From positions 310,001-374,000 of the forward strand of contig JAQFVV010006733.1 of assembly GCA_028023455.1 (NCBI GenBank): a stretch of DNA of 64,000 bases, written 5' to 3'. Under the pieces are notes generated by a model. The model worked only from the letters and a program-made list of their open reading frames with translations, did not search any database and was not told the DNA's origin. Source of the DNA: Epiperipatus broadwayi (lineage: Eukaryota > Onychophora > Udeonychophora > Euonychophora > Peripatidae). Position 1 is the first letter of the stretch; each line of letters begins with the position of its first letter. Positions 13,170 to 24,300 of this stretch are shown in pieces. The translations under genes were made by a program, and so were the position numbers.

Positions 13170-14165
13170 GTTATATTGGATTGGGAAAATGCAAGAATAT
13201 TGGGCAGCAGAAAAAATGAAAAATTAAAGAACTAATTTACATAAACTAATTAATGTAACAATGGCAAATAATCCCATATATCAACTTAGTGTGATGATTC
13301 ATAATGATTAGAAATCATTAATTATATACCTTGCCTTTTGGAAACCATTAATTAATCTTGCCTTTAAAAAGAAAAAATATAGAAATCAGAAGAATTCTAC
13401 AAAAAATTAATAACAAATGTATTGATTGTTATAAACAATGAGGATTGCCAATTCCTCTACAAGCTTTGTAATAAATGCTTGGCCAGAGCCAGCACTTAAA
13501 ATATCTCTGTCAGGAACCCCTTCCCAAACCCCTGACCATGGCTTCATGCCTTGGCACTCCTCAGAGAGGTGTCAGGGTAGGTTCAGACACTAGATCTAAA
13601 AATACCAACCCAAATCCAAGCACTTATCTAAAAGTTATCTATTGAGTGGAAAATCTGAAATTTTCAGACATCTACATGTCTTCAAACCCAGCTATCCAAC
13701 TCAAATAGCTATATGGGGCTGATAGATCTTCAGCCAAACCATATATTAGTAGTCATAGCAATATAAAATTGCATAAGACTTTTGGCAGAGACTATAAATA
13801 GTCAAAATAAGAGTCATAGATCAATTCATAGATCACATGACCCTATCTCTTAAGCTTGTAAGTTATAAACAGTGAGGATTGCCAATTCCTCTACAAGCTT
13901 TGTGATAAATGCTTAGCCAGAGCCAGCACTTAAAATATCTCAGTCAGAAACCCCTCCCCAAACCCCTGACCATGGTTTCATGCTTTGATTGTTACTTTTG
14001 ACAAAACAGCCTACTCGATTAGAATGTCATCTTAAATTCTATATTCATACATCTAAAGGTTATTCACTTAATTCCTGCCTATCACTTATCAGGCCTGAAA
14101 TATGTGATGAATAATATTATTTGAAACATTGAATAATATCTTAAGCTATATGTTATTTCTAATAC
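13170..14165 (+). mobile_element. PLE copy A, 3' part, interrupted by family F
   Basis: Two pieces, 13,170-13,431 and 13,985-14,165, align in order with the 3' half of PLE copy B (14,990-15,300). They are separated only by the family F element. The interruption falls exactly at the 10-bp duplicated site TTGATTGTTA. The second piece ends in a region with GTGATGAA...TTGAAACATT (around 14,105-14,135), which corresponds to the hammerhead-like core of copy B. There is no coding frame. Confidence 0.55.
13432..13984 (+). mobile_element. Family F element with 120-bp direct terminal repeats
   Basis: The ends are direct repeats of about 120 bases (13,432-13,551 and 13,866-13,984). They start TAAACA(A/G)TGAGGATTGCC and end CATGC(C/T)T. 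The ~314-base interior is non-coding. The whole unit is flanked by the 10-bp repeat TTGATTGTTA (13,422-13,431 and 13,985-13,994), and removing it restores the PLE sequence. Direct terminal repeats suggest a TRIM-like LTR derivative. However, the ends are not TG...CA and a 10-bp duplication is too long for a usual LTR integrase. A foldback relative lies at 55.7 kb and a diverged copy at 5.76 kb. Confidence 0.7.
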
Positions 14166-15310
14166 ACAAATTCGTCCTACAAAATCAAGGAATGATTATA
14201 AATCTACTACTAACATCCTTGTTACCAACATTTACATGAAAGAACTTGAAATCACAGCTGTAAATACTGGTCAATCTCCATCCATCAAATTTTTATCTTA
14301 CCTATGTTGATGATGGTAAAGCATTATTACAAACATTTTGAAAGCATCAGTAACATATTTTCTTCACTTAAATTCACAATAGAATTAGAAGAATAAAAAT
14401 TGGCATTATGATATATTTTTGTGACAAGGTTTCTAATACCAAAATCAAGACTATAGTTTATAGAAAATCCACCCACACAGGAAAATAGTTAGCATATACA
14501 TGATGACAAAAACACATAAAATGGACTAATATTGTCACTATGGAACAGTTGAGAAAGAAATTTGTTCAGGAACTAGTGACTTAGAGAAGGAGAAAATAAC
14601 ATAACATATTCTTAGCTGTTATTAAAAAATCATCAATAAATAACAAAAAAAATGTTGCACATTTTTACATATTAGAGATAGTAGACTAACTAAAGAAAAT
14701 TTGCAATTAATATAATATCAGAGCAGTTTTCTAAAATCTTCGCTTACTATAAGGAAGCTTAATCTCTACAAAATATAAATCTAAAATACTGAAAAACAAA
14801 AACAGCATCTATAAAATATCATGTAAACAATAAAAGACATTTATTGGTGAAACTAAACATTCTATCAAACAAGTAATTAAAAGAACATAAAGCAATGATT
14901 AGAGAGAAAAAACAGATTGTCTAAAGTGGAAGCCATGCATTACAATGATCATGTGTTCCATTGAGAGAAAAGAAGAATATTTAACAAAAGAATAAGGAAA
15001 AGGAAGAAAATTTAAAGAAGCTGCTTGCATTACAATGGGAAATAATTCAATAAGTCCATTTATAATGTTTGAAAAACATTAATTAATTTTGTCCTTAAAA
15101 AACAAAAGAAAGAAATTAGGGAGACTCTCATAAATAACTATATAATTTTATTTCTGACTGTTGCCTTTGACCGAATAACCTCATTGGCTAGAGTATCATC
15201 CTAACTTCAATATTCACGAATCAGTTTGATTCTCATGTCACTGATCATACCAGCAGCATCTGAAGAAGAGTGGAAAACTGTATCACTTGAAACATTTAGA
15301 AACTAATCTG
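14166..15310 (+). pseudogene. Penelope-like element copy B, RT end and GIY-YIG nuclease
   Basis: PLEs encode a telomerase-related reverse transcriptase followed by a GIY-YIG endonuclease. Here an RT stretch is readable on the plus strand. The catalytic Y-V-D-D is intact at 14,303-14,314, although frames shift on both sides. Downstream, a segment at about 14,420-14,483 reads N-T-K-I-K-T-I-V-Y-R-K-S-T-H-T-G, the conserved PLE block 'VYRKPTHT'. After several stops comes T-F-I-G-E-T-K-H-S-I (about 14,838-14,867), the second strand of the GIY-YIG fold ('YIGET'). The 3' region contains a hammerhead-like core. The element is 5'-truncated and dead. Confidence 0.7.
15235..15310 (+). ncRNA. Hammerhead-ribozyme-like core at PLE 3' end
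   Basis: CTGAAGA (15,260-15,266, fits the CUGANGA core box) is followed by a GAGTGG...TATCACTT pairing candidate. GAAAC follows directly (15,289-15,293, fits the GAAA box). PLEs are known to carry hammerhead motifs. The stem III and cleavage-site part is not convincing here, so this may be a vestige. Confidence 0.3.
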
Positions 15311-15315
15311 TGTAT

Positions 15316-15425
15316 TATTACTAACAGCTGAATGTATTTAGAAAATAAAGTTTGAATTTGGTTCTAAACATATTTAAACAATAAACCTAGATGATAGAAA
15401 TAGTCCAACATATAATTACATCTAT
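15316..15425 (+). repeat. Dispersed repeat shared with 10,166-10,270
   Basis: This is the second copy of the ~105-base repeat. It lies directly after the PLE 3' end. A GTAT tetranucleotide run follows at 15,432-15,452. Confidence 0.45.
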
Positions 15426-15645
15426 TACAGTGTGTATGTATGTATGTATGTAAAATAATTTGTTACTCATTAAAAATATACTATATGTAAATTTTAAATT
15501 ATGATAATATATAAATTAATAAGAAGTTCTTTCAATTACATTATAATTATTATTAACTGAAGTCAAGTAGATAAAAAAAATAAATATTACCTGATTTTTC
15601 AAAGAACTGTATTATATTATTCAATCCAAAAAATATTGATATATA

Positions 15646-16526
15646 TGAAGGGCAATCCAAAAATAATCGGAATTTTGTAATAAAAAATTATATATTTATT
15701 TTTAGCTGTTGCAAATTGAATCTCTTTCAAAGTATAGTCTATTTAATGAAATGCACCATTGTAAATGTATTTTTCAGTTTTTAAAGTAGTCCAGAAACAC
15801 TTTGAAAGTAATTCCTTGTAACTTCTTCTTTGTATTTTTTCTTCATCACATCTAAGACTGCAAAAAAAAAAAAAAATTGAGACATTTCTTCATTTAAGAG
15901 ATTAAAAAAAACTTATATGAAACAATATTCAATGAATGTGGCAGTTTGATAAGCTGGGTCATGCTGAATTTAATTTAAAATGTTTTCACACTCAAGCTTA
16001 GTTCACTGGTGTGTTGCCATGATGAAATATGCACTCTTCACTTTTCCACAAAATGGTTGTTTAGATTTCACATCATGCAAAAGTTTAACATGTAGATTTT
16101 AAATACATGATCATTATAAAAGAATTCTGAGTGAGCTATGCTATTTATAGTCAAAAATATCAATATCATCTTGGCACCTGATTTCACTCACCACACTTTT
16201 TTGGGATGTGAATTTAATACTTTCATTAAACCACTCATAAACTTATGTTTTTCCAGATCAACTTGCTTGTAATCTGTTTCAAGCATTACAACTGCTTTCC
16301 ATATCATTTTCCATAAAAGAAACACTTTCACATTATTCCAACTTTTCACCTATTATTGTCAAATATGTGAAACACACTTTACCATAAAATGTGATATGTG
16401 TGACCACAATTTCACATAATGAGGTTATTTGGCAGATTGATATAGATGTATCTAGAAGCAGAAGCATGTACTATAACAAACATAGCTACCAGAGAATGAT
16501 TCTAATTATTTTTGGGTATCCTTTCA
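15646..16526 (-). mobile_element. Mariner-type transposon (dead), minus strand
   Basis: TA dinucleotides flank inverted ends TGAAGGGCAATCCAAAAATAA (15,646 onward) and, on the other strand, TGAAAGGATACCCAAAAATAA (ending 16,526). These are typical of mariner TIRs. The minus-strand interior aligns with the mariner at 41,057-41,898. One segment around 16,215-16,290 encodes a degraded 'VYEWF' helix-turn-helix region. Near the other end, 'DVMKKKYKEEL' around 15,825-15,870 and 'GITFKVFLDYF' around 15,785-15,820 correspond to the C-terminal part of mariner transposase. There are numerous stops and frameshifts. The length (881 bp) is shorter than a ~1.3 kb autonomous mariner. Confidence 0.75.
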
Positions 16527-16687
16527 TATAATTCTTTGAAAATCATGTGATATCTGCTTGTATTTTTATCTAAGTGACTTTAATTTATAATGATTACATT
16601 GTAATTGAAAGTACTTCTGCTTAATTTATATTATTATTACTGTTATTATTATTATTTACTATTAATAAATAATCATAACTTTGTTAT

Positions 16688-17167
16688 ATATCTGTAATTG
16701 AAAAGTGGCAGTAATTACCTCTTACTGAGTTATGTAACATCAAAAAACAGAAAAAGATAGAATAATATTACGATACCATTCTGTCTTTAAGCTTTGTTAT
16801 TATATAAGCTTCCGTTTTGAGTTGGTTTTTAAATTATAGGTTGAATTTTGTTTATTGTTTTAATTTATTTACAGTCTAAATGCTCTGAACACACCATTAA
16901 TATATTCAGATGTTGTTAAAAGTAAGTCTCATTCTTTATCCTCTGAATTTATTAATGGTGACTTCAGAGTATTTAGTCTGTACTTAAACTAAGACAGTAA
17001 ACAAAATTTGTCCTATAATTTAAAAACCAAATCAAAAACTGAGTTTATATAACAACAGAGTCTAAAGATAGAATGGTATTATAGTATCATTCTATCTTTT
17101 CATAGTTTTTGATGTTACATAATTCAGTAAGAGATAGTTACTTCCACTTTTCAATTACAGATATTTA
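16688..17167. repeat. 480-bp foldback element with ~225-bp arms
   Basis: The left arm (16,688-16,912) and right arm (16,943-17,167) are inverted copies at roughly 80% identity. The ends are ATATCTGTAATTGAAAAGTGG. The middle of each arm shares GGTTTTTAAATTATAGG. The inner ends share CTAAAT(G/A)CTCTGAA. The ~30-base centre is all that separates them. There is no ORF. It lies only ~28 bases from the next TIR element. Confidence 0.8.
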
Positions 17168-17194
17168 TTAGTATTGTTATTATAATTTAAAATT

Positions 17195-18060
17195 GGTTAT
17201 CATTGATTAGCCACCAAACACCACCTGATGTCACTGTTGCTAGTCAAAAACTAATAGATATAATGTTACCAAGCTGATTTACAATTTACTTTTTTTACAC
17301 TACTACATGTCAACATGTAGCACTGGAAGTTGCAGGGGAGGGGGATCTGATCCAAAGGATCGGCTGTCACATGTGAGGCAATTTTTAAAACGTTATCCAT
17401 CTCAGCGTGTTACCAGGCTGATTTACAATTGACTTTTTTACACTACTATAGGGAGGAGGATCTGATGTCTTTGATGATCCGAAGGATCGGCCATCACAAC
17501 ATGCACAACATTTTTAAAAACAAAATTATTTAATAAAATCTAATATTTTCTTTTTTCAATTAACGTCTGATCAAAAAAAAAAAAATTTCAACACTATTTT
17601 GAAACAATTTACGAAACACAATCGATTTGAAAATTCCCTCTGATCAAGCCAAGATTATGCTTTGAAAGTCTCATAGCTGTCCCTGTGCAAAATATATTTT
17701 ATGTGTGATTTCTATATAATGAGAGAAACATACACTTTTGAAATTCGTTTAACCTTAAAAATATGTGTATGGAAGTGCGTCTTTTGTCTTACAATTAATA
17801 CTATCTAAAACTACATCAGGTCATATAAAAAATAAGTATTTCGAATGCACATTCAAAGACTTAGGACAACTTGAATTCTACACACCCTTACATCATACTG
17901 TAGCAATCTGTGAAGTGTGCGATAGTACCGCAAAGCACAAAAGCTGCTTATTGGCCAATATAAACAGAACTGTTCTATAGGCCGCATGAGCAGTATATTT
18001 CTGTGCTTTTGCAGGGAAACAGTGACATCAGCAGTGTTTGGTGGCTAATTGATGACAACC
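17195..18060. mobile_element. DNA transposon-like element with 42-bp TIRs
   Basis: The ends 17,195-17,236 and 18,019-18,060 are inverted repeats starting GGTT(A/G)TCAT followed by ATTAGCCACCAAACAC. Subterminal sequence continues to ATGTCACTG in both. Inside is an imperfect ~144-base direct duplication (17,265-17,408 and 17,409 to about 17,520) with GATCCAAAGGATCGG / GATCCGAAGGATCGG cores. There is also an open stretch of 71 codons (17,765-17,980) with three cysteines and no domain I recognise. No target duplication could be fixed. A non-autonomous element of an unassigned superfamily is most likely. Confidence 0.65.
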
Positions 18061-18584
18061 TTAAAATTAATATATATATTATAGTTATTTTGGTCATTAG
18101 TGAATAATATTCTGATAATTATTTTTTCAAAATTCTAATTATAAATAAATTATATATCAAATAATCCTACAATTTTCCAAAAATATTTTTATGATTTTGT
18201 TTTTAATAAAAAAATATTTAAATTTCTATTAGTCTAAGGTTTAAGAATTTATTATCATTCCATTTTACATATTTTCCTCCAGGTAGAGCTTTAAATTATA
18301 TCAAATTTTTACTCAGTGCTGAAAGCTAAATTGAACTTTTTTACTTTTTTTATGCGATTAATCATCTGAAATCATCCACACAAAGATTGTTTCTTGCTGT
18401 ATAAAACTGAGAGTAAATTGTGATTGCAAGAGATAGATATAATTGAATTTGGAAATATCGGGAATTGTTAATGTTTAGAAAGTGTTTCGGTTGCCATTTT
18501 AAATATAGAAATAAAATCAAAAATTATTTTGTTGAATGTGTGTTAATATAAGGATATTTTATAACTAAGTTGTATGTAAGATTA
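18061..18584. other. A+T-rich stretch, nothing recognised
   Basis: There are no motifs. The opposite-strand frame at 18,524-18,721 overlaps the LINE-S start and is a chance frame. Confidence 0.5.
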
Positions 18585-20550
18585 CTTGTTGCCCTATATC
18601 CTAAATTCATTACCATCTCTGAAAAATTAAAAGAATTATCATCTTTTAATAAGATGGCACAGACGAGAGATTTTCCAGGTAGTTGGAATAATACAAGAGT
18701 AAATGAATGGGTAAGAATCATAGAAATATATACAATTGTAGAGCAATAGCGGTAACATCAGTGCTATATAAAGTTTTCTCATATCTTGTGGCTGGAAGGG
18801 TTGTATAGGAGATAGTTTATTTGTAGTTACACAACTTATGGATATGAGTAGGAATACAGATAGACAGTTATATATGGTTTTAATAGATATAGAGAAGGTG
18901 TATGATAGAGTAAATAGAAGTAGATTATGGGTAAGTTTATTAAATTTGGGAATGGATGGAGTTTTAGTAAATATTGTTAAGAAATTATATGAAAATAATT
19001 ACTATATATATATCAATTAGAGAATATAGAATCAGTTAATGTTAAAAATGGGGTGAAACTAAGGCAAGAATGCCCTGGGTCACCTATTCAGTTCATGCTG
19101 TATTTGAGAGAAGTGGAGAGAGCAGTAGAAAGACTAGGAAGAGGGTAGAGATACCATTAATAGGTGGCAAGGGAGTACATACATTGTTGAGTCTTTTATT
19201 TGCAGATGAGGTCTTTTTGTGTGCAGAAAGAAGGAAAGATTATGCTGAGGACATGTGCAAAGGTGGGTAAAGAGATGGGGATTAAATTTAATGAAGAAAA
19301 TCAAAAGTAATGATGATTAATACTGGGGAAAGAAAAGACAAAGAATTTTTATTGGGGGATATAAAGTTAAGTTTAGTGAATAGATATAACTATTTGGGAA
19401 TCATCTTAAGTAATCAGAGAAATTGCTTGGATGAATGGGAGAAAAAACTGATAAATGAATCAAAGAAAAGAAAGAGATTGATAAAGAAATTAACAGTGTT
19501 TTCATATAATAAATATGATGTAGCTAGAATTGTATGGAAGGGAGTGTAGTAGCAGGGTTAACATATGGTAATGATGCATTATGTGTTAGTAAAGGATATT
19601 ATATTATTTAGAAAAAGTACAAAGAGAAGTAGTAAGACATGCATTAGATGCAGATGTGTGGCCAGCAAAAGAGGCAATTCAAGGAGAAATGGGAGAGTCA
19701 AGTTTTTATATAAAAGATGCCAAAAGCAAAATGAAAATTTTCAATAGATTGCAGTTTATGGATAATAGAAGAATAGCTAAAGTAGTATTTAATTGGGTTA
19801 TGAATAAAGGGAAGGCAACAAGATGGGTGAGAAAGGTAATGTGATATGCAGAAGATTTTGATAAAGACTTTATGTATGTATACTTATACAAAAGGTGGCA
19901 TGATTGGGTTATCAGAATTGTTGAGTGTTATGGTGTTGAGGAATGGGATAGAAGAATAGATCCATTAATAAAGAATAGGGAGGTGGAGAGATGGAGAACT
20001 GGTATGGAGAGTAAAAGTGTTTAAATATTTATAGAAGTAAACAGAATAATGGGTGTAAGTTAATTTATGATAATAGCAAGGAAAGTAGTTTACTGTTTAA
20101 GGCTTGAATGGGATCTTTCACAACAAGGGAATATACACATAAATGGAAAAATGTGGGTGATTTAATCTGCAAGTTGTGTAAGGAAGGCTTAGAAAATATT
20201 AAACATCTGTTAATTCATTGCAAATGTCTGAAACCAGAAAGGATACAAATAATGAAGTTATGGAAGAATAAATATAAACAAAGTGATTATACAGAAAGTG
20301 AGTTATTGGTTTTTATGCTGGGTTTGGGAAAAGATAAGGGGGATTTAGATATAAAGATCATAGAGTTGACAAAGATTATATTGTGGAAATGGAATGGAGC
20401 AGAATAGAGAAGAATATGGAAAAACTTAGGTAGGGAATGGAAAGGAAAGTTAGTTTTTTTTTTTTGGGCATAGTTACTGAGAGATTCCTGACTCCATATA
20501 GGGAGAAGTAACAGCACATCATATCACATCATATCACATCACATCTACAG
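18585..20550 (+). pseudogene. LINE-S copy 1 (5'-truncated RT and C-terminal region)
   Basis: This is a 5'-truncated copy of the LINE that is longest at 45.3-49.96 kb. In order on the plus strand: 'VTSVLYKVFSY' (~18,750-18,785); 'LIDIEKVYDRVNR' (RT block A, ~18,875-18,915); the 'RQ..CP/GSP' block around 19,060-19,090, with Gly changed and a frameshift; L-L-F-A-D-E (19,193-19,210), where the FADD active site reads FADE; 'NTGERKD' and 'YNYLGIIL'. A long C-terminal domain follows, and then a C-x2-C-x8-H-x4-C knuckle (CKLC...HLLIHC, about 20,168-20,222). The 3' end carries a CACAT/CATCA-type tandem tail (20,516-20,546). There are at least five frame breaks. Confidence 0.8.
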
Positions 20551-21620
20551 ATTGAATCAGACAAAACTAGATTCAATTCTATGCTTTAATAAATAAAAGC
20601 AAAAAATGAAAAGCCATTAAAATTTTATCTGAAGTTGTCAGAAAAAATATTGCTTTAATACCAATTATATATTTGTTTCTTGTGATCTGCTTTGCAATAG
20701 CACTTTTGTCTTTCTAGAGATTTTCCCAATATGGTTTGAAACCCATGTCACTATTTCTAATTGTTATAGCTCATGAATTTATGTACATAAAATCTAGTAT
20801 ATTTTAATCACAATTTTGGTCAACAAATGGAATCTTCTGTCATTTACAAAAATTGAATGTGTTTGATATTAAAAACCAACATATGCAGAAAGATATAAAG
20901 CAGACTAAAAAGATAATTAATTTTTGTTTTGTTTTTTAAATTTATGCAAATAATCAACTTTAAACTGATTTTTGTATGTAATTTAAGAAGGAAAATAGGC
21001 AATAGTAGCATTATTTATATTCAAATATATATTTATTTTTTGACAATAAATTAATAAAATTTATTTATTTATTTTAATTATCTTGTGACATTAAACAGTA
21101 TCTTCAAGAATTTAGTGAGCTATATCTCAGAAAATGTAACAAACAAAATATACAGAAAAATTATTCTGATCATGAAATCTTTCCAAACTGTTGCCAAATC
21201 TACCTGTCTAAAGCTATTTTTAACTGTAAGAAGATCTCCTTTCAGTTAAAATCTCTTTTGCTTAAAAACATTATCAAGGCTTGTAATAAACAGCTGAAAA
21301 ATGAAAAGCAATGCAAGCATAAAATATGGAGACTACATGACATACAACCTGAAATCATTGATAAATGAAGAGCATTGACTTAATTTACAGGCAAAATATT
21401 CCAGGAAAATATATTTTCTTTCACCAAACAAGATAGCTTCCTCAGTCACTTACAACTTTGTTAACCTAACAAAACCCAACCCACCTAATAATATTAAGAG
21501 GATTTTAAATTATAGCCCATAGTTTGTCAGTAGAATTTGGAAATACACAATAAGAGAGCTTGCTGTTATCATCAAAATGATTTACAGTGACAGCAGTAAA
21601 GGTAATCTATTGCTCAAGTT
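20551..21620. other. A+T-rich stretch, nothing firm
   Basis: Parts of 21,120-21,560 look weakly protein-like in broken frames and may be the 5' side of the PLE-like fragment that follows. This could not be confirmed. Confidence 0.4.
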
Positions 21621-21914
21621 GTGCAGAATGTTTCACGTAAAATATCCAAGGGGCAACTCAAAATGTGGTTTAAATGGATAGACTCTACCAAGCAATATTT
21701 TTATGAAAATTGCATAGTTTGTACAAAAGAGGATAAAGGAAATCGGTTCATTTTATTATCCAAACAGAATTTTGCCATGAAAATGCCCATAAAAATTAGT
21801 AAATTAAGATTTGGTTTCTTCTATGTCATTTTCGTTTTAGCGCTACATCTAGGAAACTCAAATATCTCTTCATTAACAGAACAAGTGAAATTAAAATTAG
21901 AGACCAGGCCTTAA
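21621..21914 (+). pseudogene. PLE-like RT N-terminal fragment (tentative)
   Basis: An open stretch of 97 codons contains C-T-K-E-D-K-G-N-R-F-I-L-L-S-K (about codons 34-48). This resembles the block ahead of the PLE reverse transcriptase fingers, 'xxADKGNxxVxLDK'. The PLE at the end of this window has the equivalent L-K-E-D-K-G-G-R-F-V-L-L-N. The second half of the frame has no RT similarity and looks like chance sequence. It is a short, isolated fragment. Confidence 0.35.
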
Positions 21915-22157
21915 CACCTTCAGACATATTTGCAGCAACATGGAGTCTAATAACATTACCCTATCCTCTGTGACCTATAGATTAATAGGTTTTTTAAAAT
22001 GTAATCTCAAAACTATTGTTAAAAAAAAGAAAAGAAATAATAATAATATAACCATGTTTTCTTGTTACATTTAATTTATATTGTTATTTTTTATTTTAAA
22101 TTTGCTTGTAAAAATATCAATGTGATCATTTATAAATAACAAATAAAATATAATCTA
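21915..22157. other. A+T-rich stretch, nothing recognised
   Basis: No signal is seen. Confidence 0.5.
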
Positions 22158-22296
22158 ATAGTAGTAGTAGCAGTAGCAGTAGCAGTAGTAGTAGTAGTAA
22201 TAGTAGTAGTAGTAGTAGTAGTAGCAGTAGTAATAGTAGTAGTAATAGTAGTAGTAGTAGTAGTAGTAGCAGTAGCAGTAGCAGCAGCAGCAGCAA
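22158..22296 (+). repeat. Microsatellite (TAG/CAG)n
   Basis: About 139 bases of imperfect TAG repeats are interspersed with CAG and TAA units. The tract ends in a pure CAG run (22,279-22,294). Confidence 0.95.
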
Positions 22297-22353
22297 TAAC
22301 TCAATTCTTTATTTATTATACATATCAACAGCATTTAGCCAATTATAGATTGC

Positions 22354-22469
22354 ACAACAAATTAAATAATATAAATTAACAAATAATAATAATAATAAAA
22401 ACAAAGCTAAAACAACAAATTAAATAATATAAATTAACAAATAATAATAATAATAAAAACAAAGCTAAA
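22354..22469 (+). repeat. 58-bp tandem duplication
   Basis: Two essentially identical units of 58 bases (22,354-22,411 and 22,412-22,469) each hold an (AAT)n run. It lies in what is probably the 3' untranslated region of the minus-strand LINE that follows. Confidence 0.9.
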
Positions 22470-22479
22470 ACAACAATGA

Positions 22480-23725
22480 AACGAGCAAATAAATAAAAAT
22501 GTATTATACCAAAAGAAACTAAGGATAATATTAGTGAATTGTTTAGAATCTAAATTAAAAATATCTTTATTATCAAAATCTTATTATAATTTTTGGGCAA
22601 ATGAAGAAAATGGGAAATTTTTTTAATATATCAGATTTACAAATTTTAAGTTTAAAAATATTCAGAGTATGATTATTATAATACTGGTTTTTGATCATTT
22701 AGAAAGCAAGTTAGATTAGAAATATTCTGGGAAATAATTTTTTGTAGAAATTTAAGATTTCTTGTTTTTCTTCTCAGCATTAATTCAATATATTGATCAT
22801 TATTTAAATTATTTAATTTAAACAATTTGTAAAAACAGATTGAGTTTTTATGCTATCTGTCTTGGTATGAGGAATTCTGTGTGATTGACCATCTTCCAAG
22901 TTGGGGAATACCAAAGATATAAAACATTTGATTTTTGTACATTTATTAAATCCTTTTCCATATCTATAAATAGCTCCTATAACTTTGAGAACTTTATTCA
23001 CCATAAAATCAATGTGGTGATGAAAAGAGCCATTATTAAAAAAGTATTATTCCTAGATTTTCTTGATGATCATTTGTTATGATTTTGGAACCACAGATAA
23101 GTAGAAAAACTTTAAGACTTCAGATTTTCTAGAGTAAGAGACAATGGAGCATTTATCAATATTTATGTTTATACAATTATATTCACACTATTTTAGGAAA
23201 TTATTTATATTGCTTTGAAGTAAAAAAATAGTCTGAAAATTTTGCAATCATGTTTGATAATTTAATATAATTTTTGAGATTATCAATATATACATTAAAT
23301 AATAATGATGCAAGAACACTACATTGAGGCAACCCAGTGAAGCAACAATATGGTGCCAATAATTTATTTTTAACCTTCATATAAGACATCCACTTTTTAA
23401 AGAAAGACTCAAACCAATTAATTAATATTTTGGAAAAATCTAATCTACAAAGCTTTCTAGGAAAAATTTTATGCTTAATCCTATCAAAAGCTTTGGACAT
23501 ATCTAAATAACATCCAACTTAGATTGATCCTCAATTGAATTGGAAGTGTGATCAAAAATAGTTAAAAGATTTGTTTCAATGGACCTATTAAGTAAAAAAA
23601 CCATATTGTTCTGATGCCAAAATCTTGTTGATATCAAAGAGAATCGTACTATGTGAGTGTCTTTCAAATATTCGGGTAATAGTGTGTAGAACTGAAATAG
23701 ATTTACAGATACTTACTGAATTCCT
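22480..23725 (-). pseudogene. CR1/L2-like LINE ORF2 remnant
   Basis: The minus strand reads, in order: 'ISVLHTITRIFERH' (~23,665-23,705), the 'PISVLP...KIFER' block before the fingers; 'LASEQYGFLLNRSIETNLL' (~23,560-23,630), equivalent to 'QxGFRxxxST'; 'LDMSKAFDRIKHKI' (~23,460-23,500, RT block A with its Asp); 'GLPQCSVLASLLFNVYIDNL' (~23,290-23,345), where the family has G-V-P-Q-G-S and here Gly is Cys; and 'IAKFSDYFF' (~23,220-23,245), where the catalytic A-D-D box is lost. The C-terminal region runs to about 22,620 and includes the 'KVLKVIGAIYRYGKGF' segment typical of CR1/L2/Jockey C-termini. The domain order is right but the copy is inactive. Confidence 0.75.
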
Positions 23726-24120
23726 AGATTCTTTTTTTAAATACTTGTTAAATCTCTATTCAATGCTCTCTTATCTGTATCTCCAGAATAGTTTGTGGCT
23801 TATAGTCTTCATCAGAGAGATGTCATTGAATGTCAGAGTAGGAGTTTAATAGTACAAAAAAGAGTAAATATAGTTTTTACCTGGAAAGGACATTACATTT
23901 TTAAAAAAATCCAAGTGCATTGGACACAATTCCAAAAACTTCTCATTGAAGAAAGTTATGAGAGAAATCTGTATATATGGATAACTCAGGATTGATAGAA
24001 ATTTAATAAGCACTACCATTTAATTAAAACTGAGGTAATAAAATATGAGTTTGATTCCGATAAGCCTGTTCATTACGGTTTAATGAATTGTTATCTTAAT
24101 ATAAGCTGAATACGATTGTA
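23726..24120. other. A+T-rich stretch upstream of the LINE remnant
   Basis: Apart from a hammerhead-like block at 23,772-23,818, nothing is recognisable. Short open stretches here are chance frames. Confidence 0.4.
23772..23818 (-). ncRNA. Hammerhead-like PLE-terminal motif
   Basis: The minus strand reads CTGATGA (23,809-23,815) followed by AGACTATAAGCC. Next comes ACAAACTATTCTGG, where PLE 3' ends usually show GAAAC. The core box CUGAUGA is perfect and the second box is mutated. Chance similarity is possible. Confidence 0.25.
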
Positions 24121-24300
24121 TATATTTGTTGGAGATTATGATCTGGCCCAACTAATAGGGCTAGTCTGTACAAAATACTTATATTGGAGATCATTTATCT
24201 TTTTCACATGTATGTGGTCATGTATATTTGTTTCTTGAGATGGAGTGGAGGATATATATATATAGACTGAAAATCCTAAGTTCAAATCCCTCTATTTACT
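24121..24300 (+). repeat. Family W fragment
   Basis: Plus-oriented terminal part of family W: GGAGATTATGATCTGG, the CAAAATACTTATATTGGAG block, then CTAAGTTCAAATCCCT. The last resembles an RNA polymerase III box B (GGTTCAAATCC). It matches copies at 30.4, 34.3, 44.0 and 59.4 kb. Confidence 0.75.

Noticed and set aside
22158-22469. CRISPR-like or minisatellite array
   Set aside because: Simple trinucleotide repeats and one 58-bp duplication without spacers, in a eukaryotic context.
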